Positions 1-9,606 are shown, numbered from the stretch's first letter. The stretch is DNA of 64,000 nt from Chitinophagaceae bacterium (GCA_016722465.1 JADKJC010000001.1:620001-684000); one strand, 5' to 3'. Notes: generated by a model not told the origin, from the letters alone. Numbers and translations are program-made.

Positions 1-120
1 ATGTGCCAGTTGATTATTCCTGATCGCATTTTTTAAGGTGGTGGTAATATGTGCCTGTCCAACCACCGTACTGAAATTCTGCGGCCGGTATTTTCTTGCT
101 GAAACGATGAATTTATCCAT
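1..120 (-). CDS. dnaX: DNA polymerase III subunit gamma/tau, N-terminal 40 residues (cut by window edge)
   Basis: The reverse complement from base 120 opens with ATG and reads without a stop to the window edge. The peptide begins MDKFIVSARKYRPQNF and continues with VVGQAH, which is the conserved start of the DnaX clamp-loader ATPase ahead of its Walker A motif. DnaX loads the sliding clamp during replication. Only 40 residues are present, so the ATPase motifs lie outside the window. The call rests on recognising this very conserved N-terminus. Confidence 0.85.
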   Translation of the reverse strand, partial: MDKFIVSARKYRPQNFSTVVGQAHITTTLKNAIRNNQLAH

Positions 121-142
121 AGTGGTTAATGGTTGATAGTTG

Positions 143-170
143 ATGGTTCATAAAAACAGCAATGAACCAT
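143..170. repeat. Short inverted repeat in a degenerate TTGATGG/ATGAACC tract
   Basis: ATGGTTCAT (143-151) pairs exactly with ATGAACCAT (162-170) across a 10-nt loop. The hairpin is embedded in low-complexity sequence (about 121-200) built from words such as GGTTGATAG and AATGAGC. Similar tracts recur elsewhere in the window (see findings). It lies between the dnaX start and the end of the next minus-strand gene. No terminator T-run follows it. Confidence 0.5.
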
Positions 171-226
171 AAGCAATGAGCTATGAACCGGTCTTTTGGC
201 AAATCTAAAATCTTAAATCAACAATC

Positions 227-1395
227 TCAAATCAAAATAGGGTGGCGTTTAAACTCTTTCTCTCTATCAAACAGATAGCGGTAAGTAACCAGGTTACGGC
301 TGCGGAAAGTATCACCAAAATTTTCTGCTACATTGATCATTTTGGGGTTAAAATCACCAATCCACTGCATTTCATAAGCCAGGTATGGTTTTGAAGGTAC
401 CTGCACCTGTTGCTGGCACTCGCCGATCAAAAAAGCATCCACCCCCTTTCCATGCCACTCCGGTACCACGCCAAATACCAGCCCTGTGAATTTTTTTGAT
501 GGTTTGAATTTTTTCAGATATAAAAAATACAGCTTTTGCAACAGCCCAAATTTTCCATTCATGTATTTAAAGTATTGATTCAGATCCGGCAGGTTCAGGA
601 ACATGCCGATGGGCTCCTCTTTGTAATAAGCATAATAAATAATGCGTTCGTCAATTACAGGTTTCATCTTCTTGAACATGATCATCACCTGCTCCGCACT
701 TAACTGTTTGAGCCCGCCATGCCCCGCCCAGGCTTTGTTGTAAACTGTAGTAAAATCGGCAGCAAATTTTGGCAACTGCTTTTTATTAATCAGTTTTCCG
801 CTGATATCAGGATCAGCAGCCAATGCGGCGTGGCGGTCAAATATCTTCTGTTCAATTGGCTTTTGCGGATCGATCCCAAAACAGATCTGGTTAAAGAATA
901 ATTGAAACCCATATTGTTCAATAAGATCTACATAGTAAGGTGGATTGTAATTCATGCAATACAATGGCTCCGTAAATCCCCTGGTAACCAGCCCCCACCA
1001 TTTATCTCTTTCACCAAAATTGATAGGGCCATCCATTGCTTCCATACCTTTTTCCTGCAGCCATTTTTTGGCAGTATCCAATAATAAAATAGCAGCATCG
1101 GGGTTATTGATACATTCAAAAAATCCCATGCCGCCAACAGGTACATCATCGCCTTTGTTTTTGTATTTTTTATTGGTGAATGCAGCAATGCGGCCAATCA
1201 ATTGCCCGTCATTGCTTTTCAGTATCCACCTGACCGCTTCGCCAAAACGAAAAGCTTTGTTTTTATTGGCATCAAACACATCATTGATATCCTTATCCAG
1301 GGACGAATCCATTTGGGATCATTTTTGTACAGTTTCACTGCTACCTGCAAAAATTGGCTGGCAGTATTTTTATCGTTTACCTGTATTACCTGCAT
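227..1395 (-). CDS. GNAT-like acyltransferase family protein, frame broken once near the N-terminus
   Basis: The open frame from 1312 gives 361 residues, but the true start is probably the ATG at 1393-1395. The extra N-terminus reads MQVIQVNDKNT...NDPKWIRP and joins in register to LDKDINDVFD if one C is restored in the CCC run at 1300-1302. The repaired protein would have 389 residues. The C-terminal third has a motif like GNAT motif A (VVPEWHGKGVDAFL), the part that usually binds acyl-CoA, and the whole resembles the large uncharacterised YghO-type family. Substrate is unknown. A TACATTTG promoter element sits 18 nt upstream of the repaired start, which supports that start. Function is inferred from family resemblance only. 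Confidence 0.7.
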
Positions 1396-1412
1396 GGTTG
1401 AAATTAAAGACG

Positions 1413-1420
1413 CAAATGTA
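1413..1420 (-). promoter_or_regulatory. -7 promoter element (TACATTTG) of the acyltransferase-like gene
   Basis: On the minus strand this is TACATTTG, an exact match to the Bacteroidota -7 consensus TAnnTTTG, 18 nt before the repaired ATG at 1395. No well-spaced TTTG -33 box is evident (nearest TTG is 24 nt away), so the site is probable rather than certain. Confidence 0.45.
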
Positions 1421-1494
1421 ACAGATTACTAAATACCGGAGGAGCAAGTGTTTTAGGAATACAGCAAGGAATTTTCCGGGTGGGAAAAAAGCAT

Positions 1495-1560
1495 AAAAAA
1501 AGAACCATCAAGTTTTGTTTACATTCCACTTTCGTTTCCTGCTTACTAACCCGATGGTCC
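1495..1560 (-). terminator. Long-looped hairpin followed by a T-run (terminator or 3' end of a small RNA)
   Basis: On the minus strand GGACCATCGGGTT (5' arm, ending at 1548) pairs over 13 bp, with G-U wobbles, with AACTTGATGGTTC, and is followed directly by seven T (plus-strand A 1495-1501). The 33-nt loop is long for a simple terminator. It lies 170 nt beyond the DUF1330 gene end, so it may terminate that transcript or close a separate structured RNA starting around 1640. Confidence 0.4.
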
Positions 1561-1732
1561 CGTGGTTGCATTTCTTATCGTTTTACCGATCTTCCTGCGA
1601 ACCTTCAAAAACAACTTTTTGTTTCCAAATTTCTGTTTTTGTTTTATGATATAAAGATACCCTCCAATACGCTCCAATTCCAAATTTTAAGCCCTGTTGT
1701 TTTGCACCTGTTTAGCACATTATTATGCACAT

Positions 1733-2019
1733 CTAAATCCCTTCTGCCAAAATCATTGTAGAGCTGTCAGCCCTGTAACGAATGGCTTTAGCGGCTGTAT
1801 ATACTGAAGGAGACAACCATGCTTTGGCAATGCCCACAGCGGGGGATTTAAGTATCACCAACCAGTCATGTTGCCAGATGCCTTCAAGTGTTGCTGTTTG
1901 CCACTACGTGCTATAAACTTTCCATTGTAAGCAGCAATGCAGGCAGGGGTTAATTTTTTATATTCTTCATATTCCTGCGGATCGCTGATGTTAACATCAA
2001 CAAGTATGTAAGCGGGCAT
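1733..2019 (-). CDS. DUF1330 family small protein, one frameshift
   Basis: Reading from ATG 2019 gives MPAYILVDVNISDPQEYEEY, the typical DUF1330 opening. The frame then breaks and resumes as TLEGIWQHDWLVIL through to AEGI and a TAG at 1733-1735. One missing A in the AAA run (plus-strand T 1897-1899) restores GKTATLEG, as in intact relatives. The repaired length is 95 residues, normal for this ferredoxin-like-fold family, whose function is not established. It lies just behind the DUF4870 gene (9-nt gap), so the two may be co-transcribed. Confidence 0.75.
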
Positions 2020-2028
2020 TGGAAAAAT

Positions 2029-2397
2029 TTATTTAATAATCCTGAAATTAAGAGGATAACGGTACATTTTATTTTCGCTGGCTTTGATGGTAGCAATGAT
2101 GATCAATACCAAAGCGGCAATGCCCAGTAAAACCATTAATAACAACCCTATAAGAATGAATGCCAAAACCCAGCAAATAATATACAGGATGAACAAAGTA
2201 ATCTGGAAATTAAGCGATTCCTTGGCATGTTCTCTTACATATGCCGATTCATCTTTTTTTATAAGGTAGATGACCAGTGGAGCAATAAATCCGGCAACAA
2301 GGCAGAGAATATGTGATAAGATTGCCATCGTTTTTTCATCCGATGTAGGGGTGATTGCCGGAGTTTCTTCCTGGCCCATCAGGTTTTGTGTGTCCAT
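2029..2397 (-). CDS. DUF4870 (Tic20-like) small membrane protein
   Basis: This 122-residue protein has a polar N-terminus, a hydrophobic segment at about residues 28-48, a short charged loop (KKDESAYVREHAKESLNFQ) and two closely packed hydrophobic segments at about 67-105, then a basic tail with YRYPL. The charged REHAKESLNFQ stretch between membrane segments is the hallmark of DUF4870 proteins. They are predicted inner-membrane proteins of unknown role. Start chosen at ATG 2397; no competing upstream start is visible. Confidence 0.85.
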   Translation of the reverse strand: MDTQNLMGQEETPAITPTSDEKTMAILSHILCLVAGFIAPLVIYLIKKDESAYVREHAKESLNFQITLFILYIICWVLAFILIGLLLMVLLGIAALVLIIIATIKASENKMYRYPLNFRIIK

Positions 2398-2457
2398 GTT
2401 TGATTGGTTTTTAGTTGTTATGAAGATAAATTAATTTAACTGAATTACCCCTGCTTA

Positions 2458-3085
2458 TTAAATAACAATTTCAACATCGCCATCAACGGCATATGCCTGA
2501 CAACACAATATCCTCCCTTTGCAATTCCTCCTTCCACCAACACTTCGTTATACGCCATCCAGATTTCTCCTTTGATACAGGTAGCCGCACAACTGCTTCA
2601 CAACTGTAAGGTATTGCAATATTATTGGCTTTTGCAACAGACAATATTGATTGTGGATATTGAACTGACAACTGGTAAGCCCCTGCTGAAAATGGATCGT
2701 GACAAGATGAGCCGCTTTACCTGGAGGTTTAGGTTTCAACATTTGTGGCAGTGAATCGAAATTTTCTTTCCGGATATTTTGACGGGCAACTCCCTCACTT
2801 AAAAAGGTAATCATAATAGCCTGCATGTATTCAAACGGGCCGCATAAATAAACCAACACCTTCGATTTAACTGTAACAAGGTATTGAGCTAATGACTGTT
2901 TTAGCAACCAATTACTTACCTGCTTTCATAAATATTGATGCGGTTGCTGAAGAGAAAATGAACTTACACCCGTTCACTAAATTCTTCCTGTAACAACTTT
3001 AATGGCTGTAAGAAAATTGTTTCTTCTATACTTCTGTTGCTGTAAATAAGTACCAGTTTTTTGCTTACCGGCATCAAATAAAAAT
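2458..3085 (-). pseudogene. Decayed ferredoxin-NAD(P)H reductase (PaaE/FNR type with C-terminal 2Fe-2S domain)
   Basis: Pieces in three frames assemble in order into the C-terminal half of a PaaE-like oxidoreductase: KKLVLIYSNRSIEET, FLFSNRINIYES, LVYLCGPFEYMQAIM, AHLVTIHFQQG, then the plant-type 2Fe-2S region with YSCEA and a final QAYAVDGDVEIVI. At least four frame changes and one TAA (in the EFSERV/VHFLF stretch) interrupt about 630 bp, and the FAD-binding N-terminal half (roughly 190 residues) is absent; the next gene begins 53 bp away. The density of lesions and the missing half indicate a genuine pseudogene rather than only read errors. In intact relatives the protein transfers electrons from NAD(P)H through FAD to an iron-sulfur centre. 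Confidence 0.75.
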
Positions 3086-3138
3086 AAGCAGATTTTCGAT
3101 GTGTAAGGCGGAAGTAATGACAAAAAATATCAGCTAAC

Positions 3139-4587
3139 TCAGTCCCGGTAATTCAATGCCGGTTTCCTGTCTCCCAGTAAAGCTTTGTACTGGTAAGTAC
3201 CCTTTGCAGCATTAAATTCTTCTTTCGCTTTTTGTAACAGCTCTGCATGTTGAAAAAGGTCGATGGCTGTGAGTGCCATTGTTTTGGCAGCCACCATCAT
3301 ACCTTTAGTACCGATCTCCGTTCCACCACAAGCCACCGCCTGCCAGCTATGTGCCGGTGTGCCGGGTACCCAGGTAGCAGTTTGCAAACCAACAGTGGGT
3401 AAAGCATAGCTCACATCGCCTACATCTGTACTGCCGCCACCTGCATTACTTTCAGTTTTGAGTGGTGCAATCACTGCAGCATTTTGCAATGACGGAATTG
3501 CATCAGCAAAACCGGCCTGTATCTTTTTACCAAAGTCCAACTCCGCATCAGTATACATCACGCCTCCTGTTCTTTCTAAATTTTTCTGCATAATGGCAGC
3601 CAGTGTTTTATTCAGTAACAGGTCATGTGTGCCGCCAATAATTTCATATTCCATTTTGGTATCTGTACCCAGCGCTGCACCTTTGGCTGCATTCACTACC
3701 CGGTTAAAAATACTTTGCGCCTGGTCTCTTTTGGGATGACGTACATAGTAATATACTTCGGCAAATTCCGGTATCACGTTGGGCGCCTTGCCGCCATTGG
3801 TAATCACATAATGGATCCTTGTTTCCTGCGGAATATGCTCCCTCATCATGTTTACCATATTGTTCATTGCTTCTACGCCATCCAATGCAGAGCGCCCTTT
3901 TTCAGGTGAAGCAGCTGCATGTGAAGACAAGCCATAAAAACGAAACTTAGCAGAAACATTGGCAAGGGCACTGGTCATGGTAACCTCATTGCTGTTACCC
4001 GGATGCCAGTGAATGGCTACATCCACGTCCTTAAAAAACCCTTCCCTTACCAGGTAAACTTTTCCGCTGCCGCCTTCTTCGGCAGGGCAACCAAACACTT
4101 TAATGGTGCCTGTTAGTTTCTTTTCCGCCATCATTTTTCTAATGGCAATACCGGATGCAACCGAAGCCACTCCAAACAAATGATGCCCACAGGCATGCCC
4201 AGCATCTTTGCCTGCTGATTTTCTTTCCGCATCATTGGTTTGTGATATGCCCGGCAATGCATCAAATTCAGCCAGGATGGCAATGACCGGTTTGCCGCTG
4301 CCGTAAGTGGCAACAAAAGCAGTAGGCATACCGGCAATACCGGCTTCCATAGTAAAGCCATTGTCCTGTAAAGTTTGCTGTAGCAGGGCGCTGCTCTTTA
4401 TTTCCTTGTATCCAACTTCTGCATAATCCCAGATTTGCAGTGCCATAGTTTTATACCGATCATAATTGGCCTGTATGGAAGAAGCAGCCTCATTCTTCTA
4501 CACATCATCTTTTGAGACAGGTTTATTTTGAGCGACCGCACACGCAACTGAGAGTGTGCTGATAAAATAAAGAAGGATCTTCTGCAT
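3139..4587 (-). CDS. M20/AbgB-like amidohydrolase with signal peptide, interrupted by one in-frame TAG
   Basis: The main open frame (3139-4446, 435 residues) is a metal-dependent amidohydrolase of the M20 peptidase / aminobenzoyl-glutamate-utilisation type: AEFDALPG, HACGHHLFG, PAEEGG, HWHPG and SSHAAASPEKGRSALD match the metal-ligand and dimerisation regions. The same frame extends upstream to ATG 4585-4587, giving a signal peptide (hydrophobic core, then AVAQ) and a linker, broken only by TAG at 4498-4500. Relatives have exactly this N-terminal layout, so 4587 is the likely native start and the stop is a mutation or error. Predicted periplasmic hydrolysis of N-acyl amino acids or small peptides; exact substrate unknown. 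Confidence 0.8.
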
Positions 4588-4815
4588 TTAATATGATTTA
4601 TGAAATGGAAGTTAAGTTTATTTATAATAATGAAAGCGGTACCATCTTAATATGTCTTAATAAGGTATAGCCACTGTCAAAAGATTATCGGCATAAACAG
4701 TGCTGCGGTATTGCTGAAGATAAAGTTGAAATGACCTAACACAGTATATTTATAAAAAGGCAGCTGCCAGGGATATCGCCAGCAGTTACTTTTCCTTAGG
4801 ATCATTTGTTATTAA

Positions 4816-5010
4816 AAATCTAAAGCTGTTAAAAATATTCTTAACGGTGGCGAATTTAAAGGAACAACCAATATCCCTGCAGAGAATATATACTCAGCTG
4901 TAAGACTAACCTTTATGTTCAGCACCGTAAAACTTACCTGCACTTATAATTTTGGCAACAATAAATTAAAACAGCAAAGAGAGCGGGGAAATACTCCGGA
5001 CGAAGAATAG
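4816..5010 (+). pseudogene. Possible C-terminal remnant of an outer-membrane beta-barrel (TonB-receptor-like) protein
   Basis: A 64-codon open stretch without a start ends with alternating hydrophobic strands and TYNFGNNKLKQQRERGN, then TAG. A terminal 'YxFG' strand followed by a basic charged tail is how many Bacteroidota outer-membrane barrel proteins end. Nothing recognisable precedes it, so it could be a leftover of a deleted gene. The match is by pattern only and could be coincidence. The rest of the gap from 4588 to 5107 shows no gene. Confidence 0.3.
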
Positions 5011-5107
5011 TAAAGGATACAACTGTAATCACTACATTAAAGAAGTATTTTTTACTACATGCCTGCCAATCAATAATCAATAGCAAAGTAATCTTCAGCG
5101 ATTCATT

Positions 5108-5115
5108 TAGTTTTG
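5108..5115 (+). promoter_or_regulatory. -7 promoter element (TAGTTTTG) immediately before ypdA
   Basis: TAGTTTTG matches TAnnTTTG exactly and ends 4 nt before the ATG at 5120. Transcription would then begin at or next to the start codon, implying a leaderless or near-leaderless mRNA, or a start further in. No TTTG box at the usual spacing is visible. Confidence 0.4.
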
Positions 5116-5119
5116 CAAC

Positions 5120-6109
5120 ATGGCAAACGATTATTCATTCGATATCATCATCATTGGCGGTGGCCCCATTGGTTTGGCCTGTGCTATTGAAGCAAAAAGA
5201 GCCGGGCTTTCACAACTCATTATAGAAAAAGGAACTTTTGTAAACTCATTGTACAACTATCCCGTTAACATGACCTTTTTCTCAACCTCCGAAAGACTGG
5301 AGATCGGCAACATTCCTTTTGTAAGCAATAACCCAAAACCCACCAGGATTGAAGCACTGGAATATTACCGGAGAGTTGCAGTTACATATCAACTGAACAT
5401 CCATTTATTTGAAGCTGTAACGGATGTTGCAAAGGAAGATGTCTTGTTTGCAATTACCACATCAAAGCAAACATATAAAGCAACACATGTGGTTATATGT
5501 ACCGGCTTTTATGATATTCCATTTTTGCTGAATGTAAAAGGAGAATCATTGCCAAAAGTAACACACTACTATAAAGACCCAAGCTTTTATGCTTTTCAAA
5601 AAGTACTGGTGGTGGGTGCCAACAATTCAGCAGTGGATGCTGCATTGGAGACATGGCGCAAAGGTGCAGTTGTAACCATGGTAATAAGAGAAGCTTCTAT
5701 TGGCAGCCGGGTGAAATACTGGGTAAAACCTGATATAGAGAACAGGATAAAAGAGGGTTCCATCAAAGCGTATTTCAACTCTACCATATCAGAAATAAAA
5801 GAGCAGGAAGTGATCATCAACACACCCGATGGAATACTGGCAATTCCGAATGACTTTGTTGTTGCTGCTACAGGTTACCAGCCCAATCTTTCTTTCTTAA
5901 CCAGATTGGGCATCCACTTATCGGACAACGAAAACAAAACGCCATTGTATAATGACCATACACATGAAACCAATATCAAAGGTATTTATCTGGCTGGTGT
6001 TATTTGCGGCGGCATGGATACTCACAGCCTATTTATAGAAAACTCCAGGGAACATGCAGTGAAGATCATAAACGATATCATTAAAAAAAATAAGCCAACT
6101 CATGAATAA
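5120..6109 (+). CDS. ypdA: YpdA family bacillithiol disulfide reductase
   Basis: A 329-residue flavoprotein with an FAD Rossmann motif (IIIIGGGPIGLACA, residues 9-22), the second nucleotide-binding motif GANNSAVDAALE (about 172-183) and a C-terminal ATGYQPN plus GIYLAGV region. It lacks the CxxC redox pair of thioredoxin reductase; the PVNMTFFS and GFYDIP motifs are typical of YpdA (Bdr). YpdA is reported to reduce bacillithiol disulfide with NADPH, keeping the cytosolic bacillithiol pool reduced, which implies this organism makes bacillithiol. It is transcribed alone, convergent with the next gene 22 bp away. Confidence 0.87.
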   Translation: MANDYSFDIIIIGGGPIGLACAIEAKRAGLSQLIIEKGTFVNSLYNYPVNMTFFSTSERLEIGNIPFVSNNPKPTRIEALEYYRRVAVTYQLNIHLFEAVTDVAKEDVLFAITTSKQTYKATHVVICTGFYDIPFLLNVKGESLPKVTHYYKDPSFYAFQKVLVVGANNSAVDAALETWRKGAVVTMVIREASIGSRVKYWVKPDIENRIKEGSIKAYFNSTISEIKEQEVIINTPDGILAIPNDFVVAATGYQPNLSFLTRLGIHLSDNENKTPLYNDHTHETNIKGIYLAGVICGGMDTHSLFIENSREHAVKIINDIIKKNKPTHE

Positions 6110-6131
6110 TTAATGACTGGCCATCCGCAGC

Positions 6132-6710
6132 TCAGTTTTTTATTTCAGCTTCAGTCACCGGCGTTGAAAATGCGGCCCCGATACTACGCATCAAACCCGA
6201 TACAGGGCCCTCCATTTTATTTGTATTGTCATCCAGCCCGTCATCATTTAACAAAGTGCCCATATTTAAACCAGCGGGCAGGTATAATAAAATGGTATTG
6301 ATCTGTGTGCTGAAAAAACTTTTTACCTCTATGATACCTGCATTTGAAGGCAGGTTTTCCTTGGTGATTTTAATGGCTTCGCCGGCAATTTCATTCAATT
6401 TTAAATTGATCACTTCCTTTGGTTGCTTTGAATAAGAAGCAATGGTTTGCAACACCTGCCGCTGGTTGCCGTGGAAAATCTCACTCACCCAATCTGTGGA
6501 ATTGCCACCCCTTAATACAACTGCAGCGCCTTCATCTGATTGCACATATTTATACAAAGCAGTGAGCGTTGCTGATATGGCAGCCTGGCTAAACCTGTGT
6601 TCATCAGGAGTCGCAGCATTTTCTGCTACAGCCAGTGTATTAGGATCTATCTTCTGCAATGCAGGATAACCCAGTTTTTTCTGTACAGTTTCTAAAAGAT
6701 TTATTGACAT
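6132..6710 (-). CDS. Hypothetical protein, about 192 residues
   Basis: I do not recognise a family. The protein is soluble and mostly helical, without signal peptide or membrane segment: MSINLLETVQKKLGYPALQKID at the start, a central VLRGGNSTDWVSEIFHG, and a slightly hydrophobic LPAGLNMGTLLNDDG segment near residue 155. An upstream ATG at 6752 would add MCCEDFLNNNKTMI, which looks like untranslated leader, so ATG 6710 is preferred. It converges on ypdA with a 22-bp gap. Codon use matches the neighbours, so it is likely real. Confidence 0.6.
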   Translation of the reverse strand: MSINLLETVQKKLGYPALQKIDPNTLAVAENAATPDEHRFSQAAISATLTALYKYVQSDEGAAVVLRGGNSTDWVSEIFHGNQRQVLQTIASYSKQPKEVINLKLNEIAGEAIKITKENLPSNAGIIEVKSFFSTQINTILLYLPAGLNMGTLLNDDGLDDNTNKMEGPVSGLMRSIGAAFSTPVTEAEIKN

Positions 6711-6848
6711 GATCATAGTTTTATTGTTATTAAGAAAATCTTCACAACACATAGTTATAAAACCATGCCAACAGGTTAATTAATAATATTGCTGCTGTGC
6801 AGCGGATTGGGCAGCACTTAAAAATACCGGCATTTATTTGCTGGAAAA

Positions 6849-8492
6849 TTATTTCTTCAGTACAATATATTCGTAAGCACCTAAGGAGACAGTTGCAGCT
6901 AAGTTCATTACACTGCCATTAAAAGCATTGAGCCAGGAAGTCCCTGTCAATGACATGGGTAAAGTGTAATTAACAATGCTGTTTCTTGTATTTACTATTA
7001 CCAGTACTTCTTCGGCATTATAAGTTTTAGTAAAGCATACAATATTAATATCGGCGAAAGATTGCAGGCTGCCCTTGCGCAATGCATTGGAAGTGTTATA
7101 AAAGGAAAACAGGTTTCTGTAAGCAGTTTTCATGTCAAAATTCTGCGTCCAGTCAATGGGTGAATTGCTGAAGAAAGGGACAGTAGAAGCTCTGCCAACT
7201 TCCTGGCTGTTATAGATCAAAGGCACCCCATTCATAAAGGCAGTAATTACTGCTGCTGCCAGCGCACCCTGTTTACCGTTGAACAGTGTTACCGGCGTGG
7301 CATCCCAGGCACTTTCATCATGATTGGTGGTAAAACGCAATTTCTTTTTTCCGGCAGGTATCGCACTGTACTCATTTGCATTGGTTGTAAACAATGCGCC
7401 GGCATTACCATTGTTCCTAAAAACATTTTTTACGGCAGTGTAAAAATCCCAGGCAAAGTTCATCTGGAAGCCTGCAGTAAAATGATCTGTACGGCTGCCC
7501 TCAGCCAAAAAGATCAAATTGCGCCCCGGCATAGTCTTCAGCGTATCGATGGCCTGTTTCCAAAAATCAAAGGGTACCATATCTGCCGCATCAGTTCTAA
7601 AACCATCGATATTGGCAGCCAGTACCCAGTATTTCATTGCTTTTATCATTGTAAGCCGCATCTCGTTATTACTGTAATTCAGATCGGCCACATCATTCCA
7701 GTTGGTGCCGGCAGGTATCACAATATTACCAGCGCCATCTTGTGTGTACCATGTTTTATGGCTGCTTATCCAGGCATTGTCCCATGATGTATGGTTGGCT
7801 ACCCAGTCAATGATTACCGCCATATTTTTTTGATGAGCCTGTGTAACCAGCGTTCTTAATTTATCAAGATCACCAAATTCAGGATTTACTTCTTTATAAT
7901 TTTTTACGCAGTAAGGGGAATTCAATCCATTCAATATTCCAACAGGATGAATGGGCATCAGCCAGATCACATTTACGCCCAGTGCCTTAATGGAATCAAG
8001 CCCGTCAATAATTCCCTGGAAATTTCCGCCTACACTAAATGCCCTTTCATTAATCTCATACATCAGCATATCGTCTGTAGCAGGAATGCTGCCATAGGGT
8101 GTTCCAAATGCAGGAGGGTCATCATCTGTTGCCGCAACTACTGTTACCTGTATGTTATCTGTTGCAGTAGCACCTTTATTATCTGTTACTTTTAATTGAA
8201 AAAAATAGATCCCTGCTGTAAGACCGGTTACAGCAGTGTTGGCAACATTGGCATTGGTAATGCTGTATGAAACCGGTCCGTTTACATACGTCCATTGATA
8301 AGTAACAATTGTTCCATCTGCATCACTGGAACCGGTACCATTTAACGTAACTGAGTTAACAGGCAATATGATAATGATATCAGCCCCTGCATTCGCCACA
8401 GGAGCCTGGTTGGGCGTTACAGGTTTGTTATCGGCTTTTGAACAGGAAGCAAAACTGGCAACCAGGAATAATAAAAACAGGGTTCTTTGCAT
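6849..8492 (-). CDS. Surface lipoprotein with PKD-like domain and GH13 alpha-amylase domain
   Basis: The 547-residue protein starts with a lipoprotein signal (FLVASFASC, Cys at about 17). Residues 28-117 form a PKD/Ig-like module (APVANAGADI...GTGSSDADGTIVTYQW). The rest is a GH13 (beta/alpha)8 glucan hydrolase: NVIWLMPIHPVG, WVANHTSWD, the catalytic aspartate in DGFRTDAAD, acid/base glutamate in FLAEGSR, and TNHDES. It should hydrolyse alpha-glucans at the cell surface or in the periplasm. There is no neighbouring SusC/SusD pair, so it is a lone enzyme rather than part of a polysaccharide-utilisation locus. A near-consensus -7 box (TACCTTTA, plus 8534-8541) lies 42 nt upstream. Confidence 0.9.
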   Translation of the reverse strand: MQRTLFLLFLVASFASCSKADNKPVTPNQAPVANAGADIIIILPVNSVTLNGTGSSDADGTIVTYQWTYVNGPVSYSITNANVANTAVTGLTAGIYFFQLKVTDNKGATATDNIQVTVVAATDDDPPAFGTPYGSIPATDDMLMYEINERAFSVGGNFQGIIDGLDSIKALGVNVIWLMPIHPVGILNGLNSPYCVKNYKEVNPEFGDLDKLRTLVTQAHQKNMAVIIDWVANHTSWDNAWISSHKTWYTQDGAGNIVIPAGTNWNDVADLNYSNNEMRLTMIKAMKYWVLAANIDGFRTDAADMVPFDFWKQAIDTLKTMPGRNLIFLAEGSRTDHFTAGFQMNFAWDFYTAVKNVFRNNGNAGALFTTNANEYSAIPAGKKKLRFTTNHDESAWDATPVTLFNGKQGALAAAVITAFMNGVPLIYNSQEVGRASTVPFFSNSPIDWTQNFDMKTAYRNLFSFYNTSNALRKGSLQSFADINIVCFTKTYNAEEVLVIVNTRNSIVNYTLPMSLTGTSWLNAFNGSVMNLAATVSLGAYEYIVLKK

Positions 8493-8679
8493 CTTCCGGA
8501 TTTTAAAATCATCAAAAAAAATTATTGAATGACTAAAGGTACGCCATCAGCAGTTTACAGGAATGTTCTCTTCAACTAAACAGGATTCAGGCTGCCGGCA
8601 ACCATTTAAAAAATAAACACGTACAGATACTGATCTCGAGCAGCTGTTTTGAGCTGGAAAAACAATTAAACTTACTGTC

Positions 8680-9606
8680 ATGAAAATTTTTACAACACTT
8701 TTTTTATTATTATTACACGGACTTTATGCAGGGGCTACTACCTGGAATATAACCGTCAGCAACTTCCAGTTTTCCCCGGCCAATATTCCCAATGTGCTGG
8801 TGGGAGATATTATCAAATTCAATTTTGGCGGTGCTAATTTTCACAATGCAACTTCAACACCCATGGGCTCCGTTCCTCCAGGCGCCGCAGCAATCCATAG
8901 TGGTAATGCCGGGCAAATAACCACTTCTTATTCATACACCGTTACCCGGCCCGGCAGTTACAGGTATTATTGTGAGATACACAGTGCCGATGGTGAAACA
9001 GGAATGATCGGTTCTTTTACTGCCAGTGGCGTAGTGCCCGTGCAGCTTAAAAATTTTGATGTAACCTTTTCCAGCAAAATGGTTACAGCCAACTGGCAAA
9101 CTGCTTCTGAACAAAACCTTGCTTATTTTTCTTTACAAAAAAGCACCAATGGAGTCAACTATTCCGAAGCAGGCCGAGTAGCCGCAACAGGAAATACGGA
9201 CCAATCACAATCCTACAGTTTTAAAGATGAGCAGATTGATGTAAATACCCGTTATATGTATTACCTGCTTAAAACAGTGAATCGGGACGGCAGTTATAGT
9301 TTATCCTCCGTTAAACTCATCCGCAATGATGCTGCCATCAAAAAAATCATTACGCAAATGGGTACTAACCCGGTAAGCAAACAGGTTGGCCACCTGATGT
9401 TCCAGTTCAATGCCGACCGCATCACAAGCATGAGGGCGCTGGTAATAGATGCCAGCGGAAAGCCAGTACTGAAACTCGACCTGTCGGCAAACAAAGGAAT
9501 CAATAATGGCCATATACACATGAGCGAACTGCCTACAGGTATTTATACCGTTTTGTTTTCACTGGATGGATTGAAGGAAACGAGAAAAGTGTTGCTGGTG
9601 GAGTAA
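8680..9606 (+). CDS. Secreted cupredoxin-domain protein with T9SS type A sorting domain
   Basis: 308 residues: signal peptide (to about residue 20), a plastocyanin-like domain (about 21-115), an Ig/fibronectin-like linker (about 120-215) and a C-terminal domain (about 228-308). Likely copper ligands are visible: His in NFHNAT, then Cys and His in YYCEIHSADGETGMIG, with the Met of GMIG as axial ligand. The C-terminus (MRALVIDASGKPVLKLDL...LPTGIYTVLF...RKVLLVE) is a classic T9SS type A signal, so the protein is exported through type IX secretion and probably surface-attached. Role in electron transfer or copper binding is inferred. A terminator follows 45 nt downstream. Confidence 0.88.
   Translation: MKIFTTLFLLLLHGLYAGATTWNITVSNFQFSPANIPNVLVGDIIKFNFGGANFHNATSTPMGSVPPGAAAIHSGNAGQITTSYSYTVTRPGSYRYYCEIHSADGETGMIGSFTASGVVPVQLKNFDVTFSSKMVTANWQTASEQNLAYFSLQKSTNGVNYSEAGRVAATGNTDQSQSYSFKDEQIDVNTRYMYYLLKTVNRDGSYSLSSVKLIRNDAAIKKIITQMGTNPVSKQVGHLMFQFNADRITSMRALVIDASGKPVLKLDLSANKGINNGHIHMSELPTGIYTVLFSLDGLKETRKVLLVE

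Noticed and set aside
1480-1761. 93-codon plus-strand frame
   Set aside because: No recognisable motif; it overlaps the end of the DUF1330 gene and the minus-strand hairpin.
6849-9606. Polysaccharide-utilisation locus around the GH13 lipoprotein
   Set aside because: No SusC/SusD pair, transporter or regulator is adjacent.
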